Shown: positions 51,645 to 60,236 of the stretch, piece by piece
Layout: the number at the start of each line of letters is the position of its first letter
Position numbering within the stretch: position 1 is the first letter of the stretch
Source: Kordiimonas aestuarii
GTDB taxonomy: Bacteria > Pseudomonadota > Alphaproteobacteria > Sphingomonadales > Kordiimonadaceae
Direction: 5' to 3'
Assembly: GCF_025574465.1 (NCBI RefSeq)
Contig: NZ_JAOBPP010000021.1
Coordinates: 930,001-994,000 of the forward strand
DNA length: 64,000 bases
Program-made: the position numbers and the translations under genes
Notes under the pieces: generated by a model
Told to the model about the DNA's origin: nothing
The model's database searches: none
What the model saw: the letters and a program-made list of their open reading frames with translations, nothing else

Positions 51645-52250
51645 ATGCCCAAGATACTGGTTCTTTATTATAGTGGTTATGGCCACACGGAAGTAATGGC
51701 CAATGCGGTGGCTGAAGGCGCGCGGCAATTTGACGGTGCCGAGGTCGCGATTAAAACCGTGCCCGAGCTGGTGCCTGAGGATGTGCTGAAGGCATCGGGC
51801 ATGAAAACCGAAGCATCGCACCCGGTGGCGGACCCGAATGAGCTTGGGGATTATGACGCCCTTATCATCGGTGCACCCACGCGGTTCGGCAATATGGCGG
51901 CGCAGATGCGCAACTTCCTTGACCAGACCGGCGGCCTTTGGATGAAGGGGGCGCTGGTCGGCAAGGTGGGCAGTGCCTTCACTTCGACCGCCAGCCAACA
52001 TGGCGGACAGGAAACCACGCTCACTTCCGTGCACACCACGCTGCTGCACCATGGTATGGTGATTGTGGGCTTGCCGTATTCCTTTGAGGGCAATGCGATC
52101 ATGACAGAGATTTCTGGCGGGACACCATATGGGGCGTCCACGATCGCCGGGGGAGACGGGTCGCGCATGCCAAGCGAGAACGAGCTTGCCGGGGCGCGCT
52201 ACCAGGGCAAGCATGTGGCGGCAATTGCCGCGAAACTGGCCAGTTCATAA
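51645..52250 (+). CDS. wrbA: NAD(P)H:quinone oxidoreductase, WrbA type
   Basis: 201 residues of the flavodoxin-like WrbA family. The FMN phosphate loop is YYSGYGHTEVMANAVAEGA at the N-terminus, APTRFGNMAAQMRNFLDQTG is the second FMN loop, and SQHGGQETTL the third, all diagnostic of WrbA. It reduces quinones by two electrons and so avoids semiquinones. It lies 19 bases after the receptor gene with GGAGGCGAG ahead of the ATG, in one transcript. Confidence 0.92.
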   Translation: MPKILVLYYSGYGHTEVMANAVAEGARQFDGAEVAIKTVPELVPEDVLKASGMKTEASHPVADPNELGDYDALIIGAPTRFGNMAAQMRNFLDQTGGLWMKGALVGKVGSAFTSTASQHGGQETTLTSVHTTLLHHGMVIVGLPYSFEGNAIMTEISGGTPYGASTIAGGDGSRMPSENELAGARYQGKHVAAIAAKLASS

Positions 52251-52265
52251 GCGCGGGAGGGGAAA

Positions 52266-52802
52266 ATGACAGTATCAGCAAAGATGCCCACACGGCTGCA
52301 TCACACCGCCTATGTCTCCAAGGACCTTGAGGCGACACGCAAATTCTATGAAGAGGTAATCGGCCTGCCGCTTGTTGCCACATGGTGTGAACAGGAGGAG
52401 CTGTTTGGCGAGGTGCGAACCTATGCCCACTGCTTCTTTGAGCTTGCTGACGGCAGCGCGCTGGCCTTCTTCCAGTTCGTGGAGCCAAAAGACCAGGACC
52501 TTTTTGGCCCCGAGCTTGCGGAATCACCCTTCATCCATGTTGCGCTGAATGTGGATGCGGAAACCCAGGGTGGTATCATAGAGCGCATCGAGGAAGCAGG
52601 AATCAGGGAGCCGGAGACCTATATTCTTGACCACGGCTACTGCAAGTCGGTTTATGTGAAGGACCCGAACCGCATGCTGCTGGAATTTACGGTGGACGCG
52701 CCGGAGGCGGCGGCGTTGAATAAGGCGCAAAGAACCAAAGCACACGCGGAACTGAAACGCTGGCTTGCCGGCGACCACACACCGAACAACAACATCCGCT
52801 AG
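52266..52802 (+). CDS. VOC-family (glyoxalase/dioxygenase-like) protein
   Basis: 178 residues with one full VOC module pair. The metal-ligand candidates are the His of RLHHTAYVSKDLEATRKFYE at the start, the histidine of SPFIHVALNVDAET and the glutamate of DPNRMLLEFTVD. The family includes glyoxalases, extradiol dioxygenases and isomerases. A role in oxidising or isomerising the compound imported by the neighbouring receptor is plausible but unproven. GGGAGGGG precedes the ATG, 15 bases after wrbA. Confidence 0.82.
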   Translation: MTVSAKMPTRLHHTAYVSKDLEATRKFYEEVIGLPLVATWCEQEELFGEVRTYAHCFFELADGSALAFFQFVEPKDQDLFGPELAESPFIHVALNVDAETQGGIIERIEEAGIREPETYILDHGYCKSVYVKDPNRMLLEFTVDAPEAAALNKAQRTKAHAELKRWLAGDHTPNNNIR

Positions 52803-52844
52803 ACAAGCGCCAAGCAAACGACCGACAAACGCCCGAAGGAGGTT

Positions 52845-53630
52845 ATGCCCGAACATCTGATAGACGTGGATGGCGGGTACTTGACCGCCTTTACCTATGG
52901 CAGCGGCCCGGCGGTGCTGTTCCTGCATGGCTGGGCGCTTGACCAGCGTATGTGGGCGTCGCAGCTTCGCCTCGCGGCGTCTGGATGTACGATTATCACC
53001 GTTGACCGGCGCGGCTTTGGCACCTCAACCGCCCCGCCCAATATTAATCTGGAAGTGGATGATATCCGTAGGTTGCTCGATACCCTCGGGTTTGAAAGCG
53101 CGGCGCTTGTCGGCATGTCGCAAGGGGGGCGTGTGGCGCTCAGGTTTGCCTGCGCGTGGCCACGCCGGGTTGACCAATTGGCCCTTCAGGGTGCACCTGT
53201 TGACGGGTTCCCAAGCGCGCCGAGCCACAATGAAGCCATTCCCATCGCTCACTATCGGCGCCTGCTGCAGAACGGCGAGCAAAAACGTTTTGTCGAGGAG
53301 TGGTGCGCCCATCCGCTTGTCGCGCCTGACATGAAGCTGATGCCGAGGATCATGCAGCCGCTTGTCGCCGGTTATGAGGGCCGGGACCTTTTGCATGGGG
53401 CGCCCGACGCTTATACCGGTGACGTATATGGCCAGATGGCGGCGCTGCCGGTGCAAACCCTTTACCTGTATGGCGAGCAGGATATCCCATGGCTGCGCAG
53501 CGTGGCCGTTACTCTGCCAGCCGTCTGGCGCAAGGTCCTTGCCGTCGAGATTAAGGGCGCAGGACATTTTGCCAACATCACAAAATCGGACGACTATAAC
53601 GCCGCCTTGGTTCGCTTTTTAGGGCACTGA
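52845..53630 (+). CDS. alpha/beta hydrolase
   Basis: 261 residues. FLHGWALDQRMWASQ is the oxyanion HG motif, DRRGFGTST a typical loop, and the nucleophile serine is in GMSQGG. The late GAGHFANI supplies the catalytic histidine. It cleaves an ester, lactone or carbon-carbon bond; enol-lactone hydrolases and haloperoxidases look similar. AAGGAGG precedes the ATG. It is the last gene of the receptor-wrbA-VOC run and faces the serine hydrolase gene tail to tail. Confidence 0.88.
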   Translation: MPEHLIDVDGGYLTAFTYGSGPAVLFLHGWALDQRMWASQLRLAASGCTIITVDRRGFGTSTAPPNINLEVDDIRRLLDTLGFESAALVGMSQGGRVALRFACAWPRRVDQLALQGAPVDGFPSAPSHNEAIPIAHYRRLLQNGEQKRFVEEWCAHPLVAPDMKLMPRIMQPLVAGYEGRDLLHGAPDAYTGDVYGQMAALPVQTLYLYGEQDIPWLRSVAVTLPAVWRKVLAVEIKGAGHFANITKSDDYNAALVRFLGH

Positions 53631-53664
53631 CAGGCCTTCGCTTGTGTGCCAGTGCGCTTCAGGG

Positions 53665-54951
53665 TCAAGCGGTTTGCCGGAGTGTTTTGCGCGCGCGAAG
53701 GGCAAGCCAGACTGCACCCGCCAAGATGACCAGCCAGCCGGCGATCAGCGCCAGAAACATGTTTTTCACCCCGATAGTCTGGTCAATAAAGTCCACCTTC
53801 CCGGTTTTCCAGAAGACCCACTCCCCCGCTACATTCGACGCGAGGGCTTTGTTGCCGGTTTCCAAGAGGATGATGCCGTCGCCGGTTGTTGGGTCGAGAC
53901 GCGCTGCGGTATTGATCGCGGGTTCGTTACTGCCGTCATGCCCGACAATGAACCCGCGATGACCGGTCGGTGCATAAAGCATGGTGCCAAGCCCCCAGAT
54001 ATCGAGACCCAGCGTCGATGCGTGCGGTTCATACATCGCGGCGACGGTTTCTGCCTTCAGGACGTCCCGGCCGATAGCCTCCTCGGCCGAGCCGGGGCGC
54101 TGCGCGGCAAGGAACTTTGTCAGGTCGTTGGCAGAGGTATAAAGCGATGCCGCGGCCAGCGCAGTGAAGCGGTAAAGTGTGGCCTCCTCGCCCGCCGTGT
54201 CATAGGCTGTGGCGATATTGTCCAAGCCCTTACCGTCGATGATGAAGGTGGACCGTGTCATGCCAAGGGGGGTGAATACACGCTCGGTCATGAAATCGTT
54301 GAACGACTGGCCTGATACTTCCTCGATCAGCAGTTGAAGCAGGGTGTAACCACCACCTGAATAGCGCCATTCGCTGCCGGGCTCCACACCAACGCGCACG
54401 GCACCGTCCTTACCGGGGGAAGCATCCGCAGCCTTTGTCAGTGAGTCCGTAAGACCCTGCACCGGCGTACCGGGTTCGAATCCCGCATAACCAAGGCCGT
54501 CTGTCAAACCGGCAGTATGGCTGAGGAGGCGCCGTATTGTCACGCCGCTATTGTCAAACGCGCCTTGCGGCAGTTCCCAACGGCTCAGGTAGGTCGAAAT
54601 CGGGGCATCAAGGTCAAGCTTGCCTTCATCCACAAGGCTCATGACCCCCCATGCGGTGATCCATTTGCTGAGAGAGGCAACCTGAAAAAGTGTATCGCCA
54701 TTCACCAGCGTAGCTTTGGAGGCATAATGCTGCACGACGGGATTGCCGTTTTCCAGCAGAACAAAAGCAATATTCCCTGCGCGCTGTTTTTCGATCAACC
54801 GGATGGCCGCATCGCCGAAGCTTTTGGCGTCATTCGTTTCCACAAGTGGGCTGCGAAACCAGCCGTTTTCCGTATTCATCAGGACAGCAAAGCCCCATAG
54901 GCCCGCCAGCAAAAGCGCACCTGCAAAAATTGTAATGAGCCGTTTCAGCAT
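53665..54951 (-). CDS. membrane-anchored serine hydrolase, beta-lactamase family
   Basis: 428 residues. An N-terminal anchor or signal helix (ITIFAGALLLAGLWGFAVL) is followed by a class C-like domain with S93-L-S-K96, Y197-S-G199 in place of YxN, and GFIVGHDG as the third motif. A C-terminal helix near residue 400 (FLALIAGWLVILAGAVWLAL) adds a second membrane span. Relatives include esterases, D-aminopeptidases and PBP4*-type proteins; the substrate is unknown. The ATG at 54951 has AGGGGAA upstream; an in-frame ATG 12 codons earlier is possible. Confidence 0.82.
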   Translation of the reverse strand: MLKRLITIFAGALLLAGLWGFAVLMNTENGWFRSPLVETNDAKSFGDAAIRLIEKQRAGNIAFVLLENGNPVVQHYASKATLVNGDTLFQVASLSKWITAWGVMSLVDEGKLDLDAPISTYLSRWELPQGAFDNSGVTIRRLLSHTAGLTDGLGYAGFEPGTPVQGLTDSLTKAADASPGKDGAVRVGVEPGSEWRYSGGGYTLLQLLIEEVSGQSFNDFMTERVFTPLGMTRSTFIIDGKGLDNIATAYDTAGEEATLYRFTALAAASLYTSANDLTKFLAAQRPGSAEEAIGRDVLKAETVAAMYEPHASTLGLDIWGLGTMLYAPTGHRGFIVGHDGSNEPAINTAARLDPTTGDGIILLETGNKALASNVAGEWVFWKTGKVDFIDQTIGVKNMFLALIAGWLVILAGAVWLALRARKTLRQTA

Positions 54952-55127
54952 TATTCGGTTCCCCTGTTTGGAATTATCATTATGCAAGGGGGTCCTCGCA
55001 GCAGGCTACATATTCATTTTGTGTTTACTTTCCAGTACTTTACGCTGCTGTTTTCGGTCAGTGGCGGTGTATTGTCGGTCAACGGCACCGCCCGCCACCG
55101 GTTTCTTGCCGGTTTTCGTGATCTGGC

Positions 55128-55730
55128 TCAGGCTGCTTTGCCTTCTCGATAAAGGCCAAGGCCTTCAAGTGTTGTTCGGGCCAACAGCCATAGCTCCTCT
55201 TCGTCACGGACAACTTTGCAAAGCACATTGAGCCCGACCATCAGGTTTTGCAGCGCCAAAGCCAAAGCGCGAGGGTTGGCGGTATCGGTAATTTCGCCGC
55301 CTGAGCGTGCGATCTCAAGCAGCTCCTCAAGCCTGTCTATGGAGCCGAGTACCTTGTCGGCAAGCTCTGAACCCAGCCCTTCCGTCTCCGGGCATAGCTC
55401 GCAGATTGTATTGAGCATCATGCAGCCGCGGCCCTCAGGGTCCGCCGCACGCACACGGCACAGGTCGCGATAGACTGCGCATATTATTGGCAGCACCGGT
55501 GTGCGGGCCGTTGCATAAAGCGGGGCATCGGGGCTTTGCGCGGCATAATCGGGCATCACCTCCCGGAACAGGGCTTCTCTCGATGAGAAGCTGTTGTAGA
55601 AACTTGATCGCGTTATGCCCAGAAGGTCTGAGAGCGCCTTGACAGAGGATTGCTCAAACCCGTTTTTCCAAATGGCGTTCATCGCTGTTTGCAGCGCTTC
55701 CTGCCGATCAAATTTTGCGGGCCTTGCCAT
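55128..55730 (-). CDS. TetR-family repressor (redox/detoxification type)
   Basis: 200 residues. The HTH is ARPAKFDRQEALQTAMNAIW then SSVKALSDLLGITRSSFYNSF; the C-terminal domain holds GRGCMMLNTICELCPE with two cysteines. The NemR/AcuR-like group with such cysteines answers to electrophiles, which would suit the neighbouring peroxiredoxin-like and glutathione transferase genes. The ATG at 55730 lies after the second operator; the longer in-frame start overlaps it. Divergent to the peroxiredoxin gene with two near-identical palindromes between them. Confidence 0.85.
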   Translation of the reverse strand: MARPAKFDRQEALQTAMNAIWKNGFEQSSVKALSDLLGITRSSFYNSFSSREALFREVMPDYAAQSPDAPLYATARTPVLPIICAVYRDLCRVRAADPEGRGCMMLNTICELCPETEGLGSELADKVLGSIDRLEELLEIARSGGEITDTANPRALALALQNLMVGLNVLCKVVRDEEELWLLARTTLEGLGLYREGKAA

Positions 55731-55758
55731 CTGATTATCATCCGTCCCAAAATAGTTA

Positions 55759-55774
55759 TGTACATATATGTACA
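55759..55774. promoter_or_regulatory. TetR operator 1
   Basis: TGTACATATATGTACA is a perfect 16-bp palindrome directly upstream of the TetR start, in the divergent gap. Confidence 0.75.
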
Positions 55775-55793
55775 AAATAGGTATGACCAATTA

Positions 55794-55809
55794 TGTTCAT
55801 ATGTGTACA
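55794..55809. promoter_or_regulatory. TetR operator 2
   Basis: TGTTCATATGTGTACA is an imperfect copy 35 bases from operator 1, 31 bases before the peroxiredoxin-like start codon. Confidence 0.65.
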
Positions 55810-55840
55810 AAAGAGTTTTGTCAATTGAAGGAATACGGAA

Positions 55841-56554
55841 GTGCCGACACTGAACGCAAAAATACGCGATGCTATTCAACACTTTCGCGGCACATTGCCG
55901 CCGGAAATCACAAGCCTGATAGAACAAGGTGCAGGCGAGATCAGCGCACTTGACATCGTCGAGAGAGCCTTGCGCCCCAAAATGGGTGTGCCGGGGTTTG
56001 AACTGGAGAAATACGGCGGCGGAACGGGGAAGCTGAAGGACTATCTGGACCGTGGGCCGTTGGTCCTGACGTTTTACCGCGGTGTGTGGTGCCCCTACTG
56101 CAACCTGCAACTCAGGGAATATGATGGCAGGCTGCATGAGATTACGCGGCTTGGCGCAAGCCTTGTTGCCGTCACGCCCGAAATGCCCGGCGCCGTTGAC
56201 AGGCTCCAAGCTGCAGGTGTGCCGGAAGATGTTATTTCAGGTGCTGTTACATCCGTTGGGTTTGATGTCTTGCATGACGCAGGTAATACGCTCGCTGAAA
56301 AGTGCGGCCTTGTTTTTGAGTTGCCAAAGAGCCACCGGGACGTGCTGGACCAAATTGGTATCGACGTAAAAGCGCTGACAGGTAATGGCTCCTACATGGT
56401 CGCTGACCCGGCGACATATGTCGTTGGGCAGGACGGCTTGGTGTTCCGTGCCTTTGTGCCAAACAACTACCGCAAGCGTACAGAAGTTGACAGCATCATT
56501 GAGGCGCTGCGTGACCTCGCGCAGGCGGACGGGGCAGAAAAAGCATATGTTTGA
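55841..56554 (+). CDS. peroxiredoxin-like (AhpC/TSA, thioredoxin-fold) protein
   Basis: 237 residues. The thioredoxin-fold active site is C84-P-Y-C87 in FYRGVWCPYCNLQLREY, a variant common in the peroxiredoxin-like AhpC/TSA group, with VAVTPEMPG and FVPNNYRKRTEVDSII later. It likely reduces peroxides or disulfides. The start is GTG at 55841 after AAGGAATACGG. It is divergent from the TetR gene and followed by a glutathione transferase gene, so the two form an oxidant or electrophile defence pair. Confidence 0.82.
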   Translation: MPTLNAKIRDAIQHFRGTLPPEITSLIEQGAGEISALDIVERALRPKMGVPGFELEKYGGGTGKLKDYLDRGPLVLTFYRGVWCPYCNLQLREYDGRLHEITRLGASLVAVTPEMPGAVDRLQAAGVPEDVISGAVTSVGFDVLHDAGNTLAEKCGLVFELPKSHRDVLDQIGIDVKALTGNGSYMVADPATYVVGQDGLVFRAFVPNNYRKRTEVDSIIEALRDLAQADGAEKAYV

Positions 56555-56624
56555 AATTTTCAAAAAACGTCGTCCCGGCTCGACAGCTACCTCCATTCCC
56601 AACGCTCCTGCAAGGATGAAATCC

Positions 56625-57233
56625 ATGAAGCTTTATTATATTCCCATGTCCTGCTCACTTGCCGTTCACATCGCCCTGCGCAAAGCCGGTGTCGCGCCGG
56701 AACTTGTCCGGTATGATCCGGCAACGGGCAAGACAGAGGACGGTCAATTGTTCCGGGACGATTATCCCAAGGGTTATGTGCCCGCTCTTATTGACCAAGA
56801 CGGTGACATGCTGACAGAGGTGCTTTCGATCATGCTGGAACTGGACGCCAGGTACCCGCACGCAAAGCTGCTGCCAGACATCGGTGTGGAACGGCGCCGC
56901 GCAATTGAATGGCTTGCGTACACGGCCACTGAACTGCACAAGTCTTTCGCAGCGTCGCTGTTTTTTGAAACCGAAGCAGGCGCAGATAGCGAGGCGGTAC
57001 GGAAAAAGATCGCGTTACGCTTTGATCTCGTGGCGCAGCAGCTGTCTTCGGACAAGGTATTCCTGCTCGGTGATGAATTGACGGCGGTTGACAGCTATCT
57101 GCTTGTCGTCCTGCTTTGGACCGCTCCGGCGAAGGTTGACCTTGGCCGGTGGCCCCAGCTTATTGCATATCGTGATCGCATGCTTGAACAGCCCATGGTC
57201 ATTGCAGCGATGAAAGCTGAAGGACTATTATAA
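56625..57233 (+). CDS. glutathione S-transferase
   Basis: 202 residues in the preferred frame start, MKLYYIPMSCSLAVHIAL, which matches the N-terminal thioredoxin fold of bacterial (beta-class) enzymes with the MSCSLA active-site segment. Middle GYVPALIDQDGDMLTEVLSIML is the glutathione-binding strand and the C-terminal helical domain ends YRDRMLEQPMVIAAMK. It conjugates or reduces electrophiles with glutathione. In-frame ATGs at 56547 and 56616 are also open; AAGGA at 56613 fits the start at 56625 best. It shares the TetR promoter with the peroxiredoxin-like gene. Confidence 0.85.
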   Translation: MKLYYIPMSCSLAVHIALRKAGVAPELVRYDPATGKTEDGQLFRDDYPKGYVPALIDQDGDMLTEVLSIMLELDARYPHAKLLPDIGVERRRAIEWLAYTATELHKSFAASLFFETEAGADSEAVRKKIALRFDLVAQQLSSDKVFLLGDELTAVDSYLLVVLLWTAPAKVDLGRWPQLIAYRDRMLEQPMVIAAMKAEGLL

Positions 57234-57258
57234 CCTTCCGCTTCACCGCAGGATAAGG

Positions 57259-57288
57259 ACAAAGGCGCAGAAGCCCCGGCGCCTTTGT
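57259..57288 (+). terminator. hairpin terminator after the glutathione transferase
   Basis: ACAAAGGCGC (57259-57268) pairs with GCGCCTTTGT (57279-57288) around a 10-base loop, 25 bases after the stop. Confidence 0.55.
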
Positions 57289-57629
57289 CTCACGTTATGG
57301 GCTTGTCACAAAAAGTGGACACTACTTCTTTCAGATTACTGGGATCTGTCCTGGTTTTCCCAGCCAGACACCTGAGCGCTTACCTGTCGTTCGGTTCAGT
57401 CTCCAGGATCATCTCGGCGCAAAGCTCCTGCTGTCTGTCGAGATGTTTCTGGGTCTCTTCATCTTCCTTTACCGGCGGAAGGTCATGTGCGGAGACCTTA
57501 TGGTCGGTGAGGCCAAACGCCCTGGTTATCTGCCAGCACGAGATAGGCCTTGGTCCGTCTGCTATTGCCTACTTGGTAGTAAACAGCTTATGCGCTATGC
57601 CTGATGGCGAACCATGTAGTGGACCCGTT
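57289..57629. other. gene-poor stretch before the LuxR gene, possible decayed element
   Basis: About 340 bases with no convincing start or ribosome site. The forward frame stays open into the LuxR gene but its composition is unlike protein. On the reverse strand, a frame ending at TAA 57380-57382 gives about 60 residues of protein-like character (for example SAHDLPPVKEDEETQKHLDR) without a start. A GTGGACAC stretch near 57313 is reminiscent of insertion-sequence ends. The region may be a remnant of a lost gene or element; I cannot name it. Confidence 0.35.
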
Positions 57630-60098
57630 ATGTCTGAAGAACAACGCCAGCAACTGATCGAACGCATTGTCCTTAGCAAGCCCGTAACTGTGATATGTGC
57701 CCCGCCCGGATTTCACAAAACCCGGCTTGCGCGTGAGGCGGGGCAGCACATAGCAAAAACGACCGGATTGGATTTGCGCTGGATCGATGCACTTGAGCAC
57801 GCCCAAAACCCCAATGCTGCGGTCGAGGCCTTGCTTGCGGTGAAGCCGCAGGTGACTGTCATTGACGGGAACAGTGCATGCAATGGGCCTGCGCTCGCTC
57901 AGGCGCTCGAACGGCTTGCCGGGAATGAGACCAATCAGCGGATTATTCTGGTCCTTCGGCAAATGCGTGACCTACCCCTTGCCAGGCTTTCTGTCACGAT
58001 CATGCCAGACATTGTCGATGCGACCGCTTTGAGGCTTAGACAACAGTGGAAAAGCCAGTTTATCAAGAAACAGTTGCGCCCGAACGTCCGGCGACGCATT
58101 CACGAGCTTGCAGGGGATTGGCCGATCGCGCTTGAGCTGCTGACACGCTGGGCCTCGTCCACGACAAGTATCCCGGAAAACTGGTCGGACTTTGACATCC
58201 TGAGAGATAGTGGCCTTGCAGACTTTATCGTGCAGGAAGTGCTGCCGCTATTCAGTGCGGAGGAGCTTGCAGCACTTTCGAAGGCCAGCCTGCTTGAGAC
58301 GCCGGATCTCAGGTTCCTGGCTTCGCTGGGTGGCGAACGGCGTGACGACCGGGTCCTTGCAGATATTTCCTTCCGGCTGAAGGGCGTTGTTAATCGGGAC
58401 GGCGACCGGATAACAATCCAGCGGGCGCTGCGCGTCTATCTGCGCGGGACCCTTGATATGCTGGATGGCAGGAGCCCTCCGGAGGTGCTGATTTCCCTCG
58501 CCGATCATTGTTCATCGGAAGGCAAGCTTGGGGAAGCAACCGCCCTCGCGCGAAAGGCCGGCAGGCCGGAGAGAATTCGAGACTATGCGGAAAGCCACGG
58601 AGCGCTTGGGATATGGATCGCGCAAGGTTTCTCGGTGGTTAAGGATTTTGTCCAGAATTCTAGTGCCGAGGTCATTGGAAGCTCCGCCGTCCTGCGGATG
58701 ATGGAATGCATCGTCCATATGAAGGCGGGTAGAATCAGGGTTGCGCAAAAACTGTTTCAAGACTTGGCCGCAACGGTCGGGCCCGATGATACCCGCGCGC
58801 GGGATCTCGAAATCGTAAGGGTCACCTTGATGGTTTATGGCTGTTCGCTTGAGCGGACCGGCGACCTGGAAATGCTTAGAAAAATGATCGCTGAACAAGC
58901 GGAAGACCCTGCGCTTGGGACATTTCTTGCCACTCTGTCCTGTATTTTGAATTCTCAGCGCGCCCGGTTTGACAGGGCTTTTGCCAACCTGATTGACGCC
59001 AGAACACAGGCAAAGAAGGCTGCGTCACGATATAATCTGATGTTCCTGAATATGCATGAGGCAGCTATCCACCTCGCACAAGGTGAGTTGAAACAGGCCA
59101 GGACATGTGTGTCGGAAGCTCATCGCCGCTGGAAGAGCGAATTCCCCCATGACATTGGCGTTGAAACCGTTATCGCCGCGCTCAGCGCTGCTGTCGAATT
59201 TGAAGCGGGGCAGTTGACCCGCGCCCGTAACTCGGTCAGGCGATCTGCCTATCGGATGCCGGATGCGGAGGCATGGTTCGATATCTATTTCGCGGCTTAC
59301 GAAACAATGATCCGCCTTAATCAGGCCGAGCATGGTCTGGGCGCCACCCTTATACGTGTCGAAGACGAAGCTCAAAAGCTGCGTGCTCAGGGTTTGCCTC
59401 GGGTCGCGGACCTGCTTGTTGCGATCGGTTTGTGCGTTGCGGGGGAAAACCGGTTTCAGGGTATTTCGGTCAGGACAGTTGCGCACTGGAGGGTGCCTGA
59501 AATATCCCCTACCATGAGCTGGCAGGAACGCGAGGTATTTACCCTTGCGCAGGCTTATGAGCTTGAGCAGCGGGGTAGCACCGCGCAAGCCTTGCACCTT
59601 CTGAAGGCGGAGAGGGAGAACGCGCGCGAGCTGGGGCTTGTCCGCAGTTGTCTCCGCTACCTGCTTGCGGAATTCTCTTTGACGGTTTTGGTGGGCCGGT
59701 CACGGCGTTCGGATGCTATCCTGAGGGAAGCCATTCTTCTGGGCGCGCAATCTGGCATGCGCCAGATTTTCAGCGAATTCGGCTCAAACCCTCTCGCAGA
59801 TTCAATGGCAGCACTTGTGGAGGATACAGGTTTCAATGAAGTTGAAAGCCAGTTTGCGAGAACGGTTTTCAATCGGCTGCGTCAACGCAGAACAACAGGT
59901 GTGAGTAATTTGTCCGCGCGTGAGCTGGAGGTATTGGGGCTTCTACAGGCGGGTGGGTCGGATAAACATCTCGCCAGGCAACTGAATATTTCCGAGCATG
60001 GGATACGCTATCACCTCAAAAATATCTTCAAGAAACTTGATGTACATGACCGCCTCGCCGCCGTCGCAGCTGGTCGAAAACAGGGGCTCATCGTTTAA
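57630..60098 (+). CDS. large ATP-binding LuxR-family regulator (MalT/LAL-like)
   Basis: 822 residues from the ATG at 57630. An N-terminal STAND-type ATPase has a P-loop APPGFHKT in which the usual GFGKT carries His for Gly; a long helical, TPR-like middle follows, and a C-terminal LuxR HTH reads LSARELEVLGLLQAGGSDKH then LNISEHGIRYHLKNIF. Such regulators are signal-gated activators. It is followed by the hydantoinase-racemase-receptor run, separated by 138 bases that hold inverted repeats, so it probably controls that run. Longer in-frame starts (57597, 57285) run through a low-quality stretch and look wrong. Confidence 0.85.
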   Translation: MSEEQRQQLIERIVLSKPVTVICAPPGFHKTRLAREAGQHIAKTTGLDLRWIDALEHAQNPNAAVEALLAVKPQVTVIDGNSACNGPALAQALERLAGNETNQRIILVLRQMRDLPLARLSVTIMPDIVDATALRLRQQWKSQFIKKQLRPNVRRRIHELAGDWPIALELLTRWASSTTSIPENWSDFDILRDSGLADFIVQEVLPLFSAEELAALSKASLLETPDLRFLASLGGERRDDRVLADISFRLKGVVNRDGDRITIQRALRVYLRGTLDMLDGRSPPEVLISLADHCSSEGKLGEATALARKAGRPERIRDYAESHGALGIWIAQGFSVVKDFVQNSSAEVIGSSAVLRMMECIVHMKAGRIRVAQKLFQDLAATVGPDDTRARDLEIVRVTLMVYGCSLERTGDLEMLRKMIAEQAEDPALGTFLATLSCILNSQRARFDRAFANLIDARTQAKKAASRYNLMFLNMHEAAIHLAQGELKQARTCVSEAHRRWKSEFPHDIGVETVIAALSAAVEFEAGQLTRARNSVRRSAYRMPDAEAWFDIYFAAYETMIRLNQAEHGLGATLIRVEDEAQKLRAQGLPRVADLLVAIGLCVAGENRFQGISVRTVAHWRVPEISPTMSWQEREVFTLAQAYELEQRGSTAQALHLLKAERENARELGLVRSCLRYLLAEFSLTVLVGRSRRSDAILREAILLGAQSGMRQIFSEFGSNPLADSMAALVEDTGFNEVESQFARTVFNRLRQRRTTGVSNLSARELEVLGLLQAGGSDKHLARQLNISEHGIRYHLKNIFKKLDVHDRLAAVAAGRKQGLIV

Positions 60099-60118
60099 TA
60101 CTACTAATTTAAGTAGTA
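60099..60118. promoter_or_regulatory. inverted repeat, candidate LuxR-type site
   Basis: TACTACT (60099-60105) and AGTAGTA (60112-60118) are inverted with a six-base spacer. A related ACTACTAGGTAG sequence with a GACTA/TAGTC pair lies at 60143-60162. Both sit between the regulator and the hydantoinase-like gene. Confidence 0.45.
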
Positions 60119-60236
60119 GATGAAAAAAATGAAAATAGATAGGACTACTAGGTAGAATAGTCAACCTCCTTTTCAGGCGTATTGCTTCGGTTTCGCACCC
60201 CACTTTAGTCTGCAATGAAATGCAGAGGGGAGACGA

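Noticed and set aside
57285..57629. N-terminal extension of the LuxR regulator
   Set aside because: Starts with TTG within the hairpin, Ser/Cys-rich and unlike any domain; the ATPase domain starts properly after 57630.
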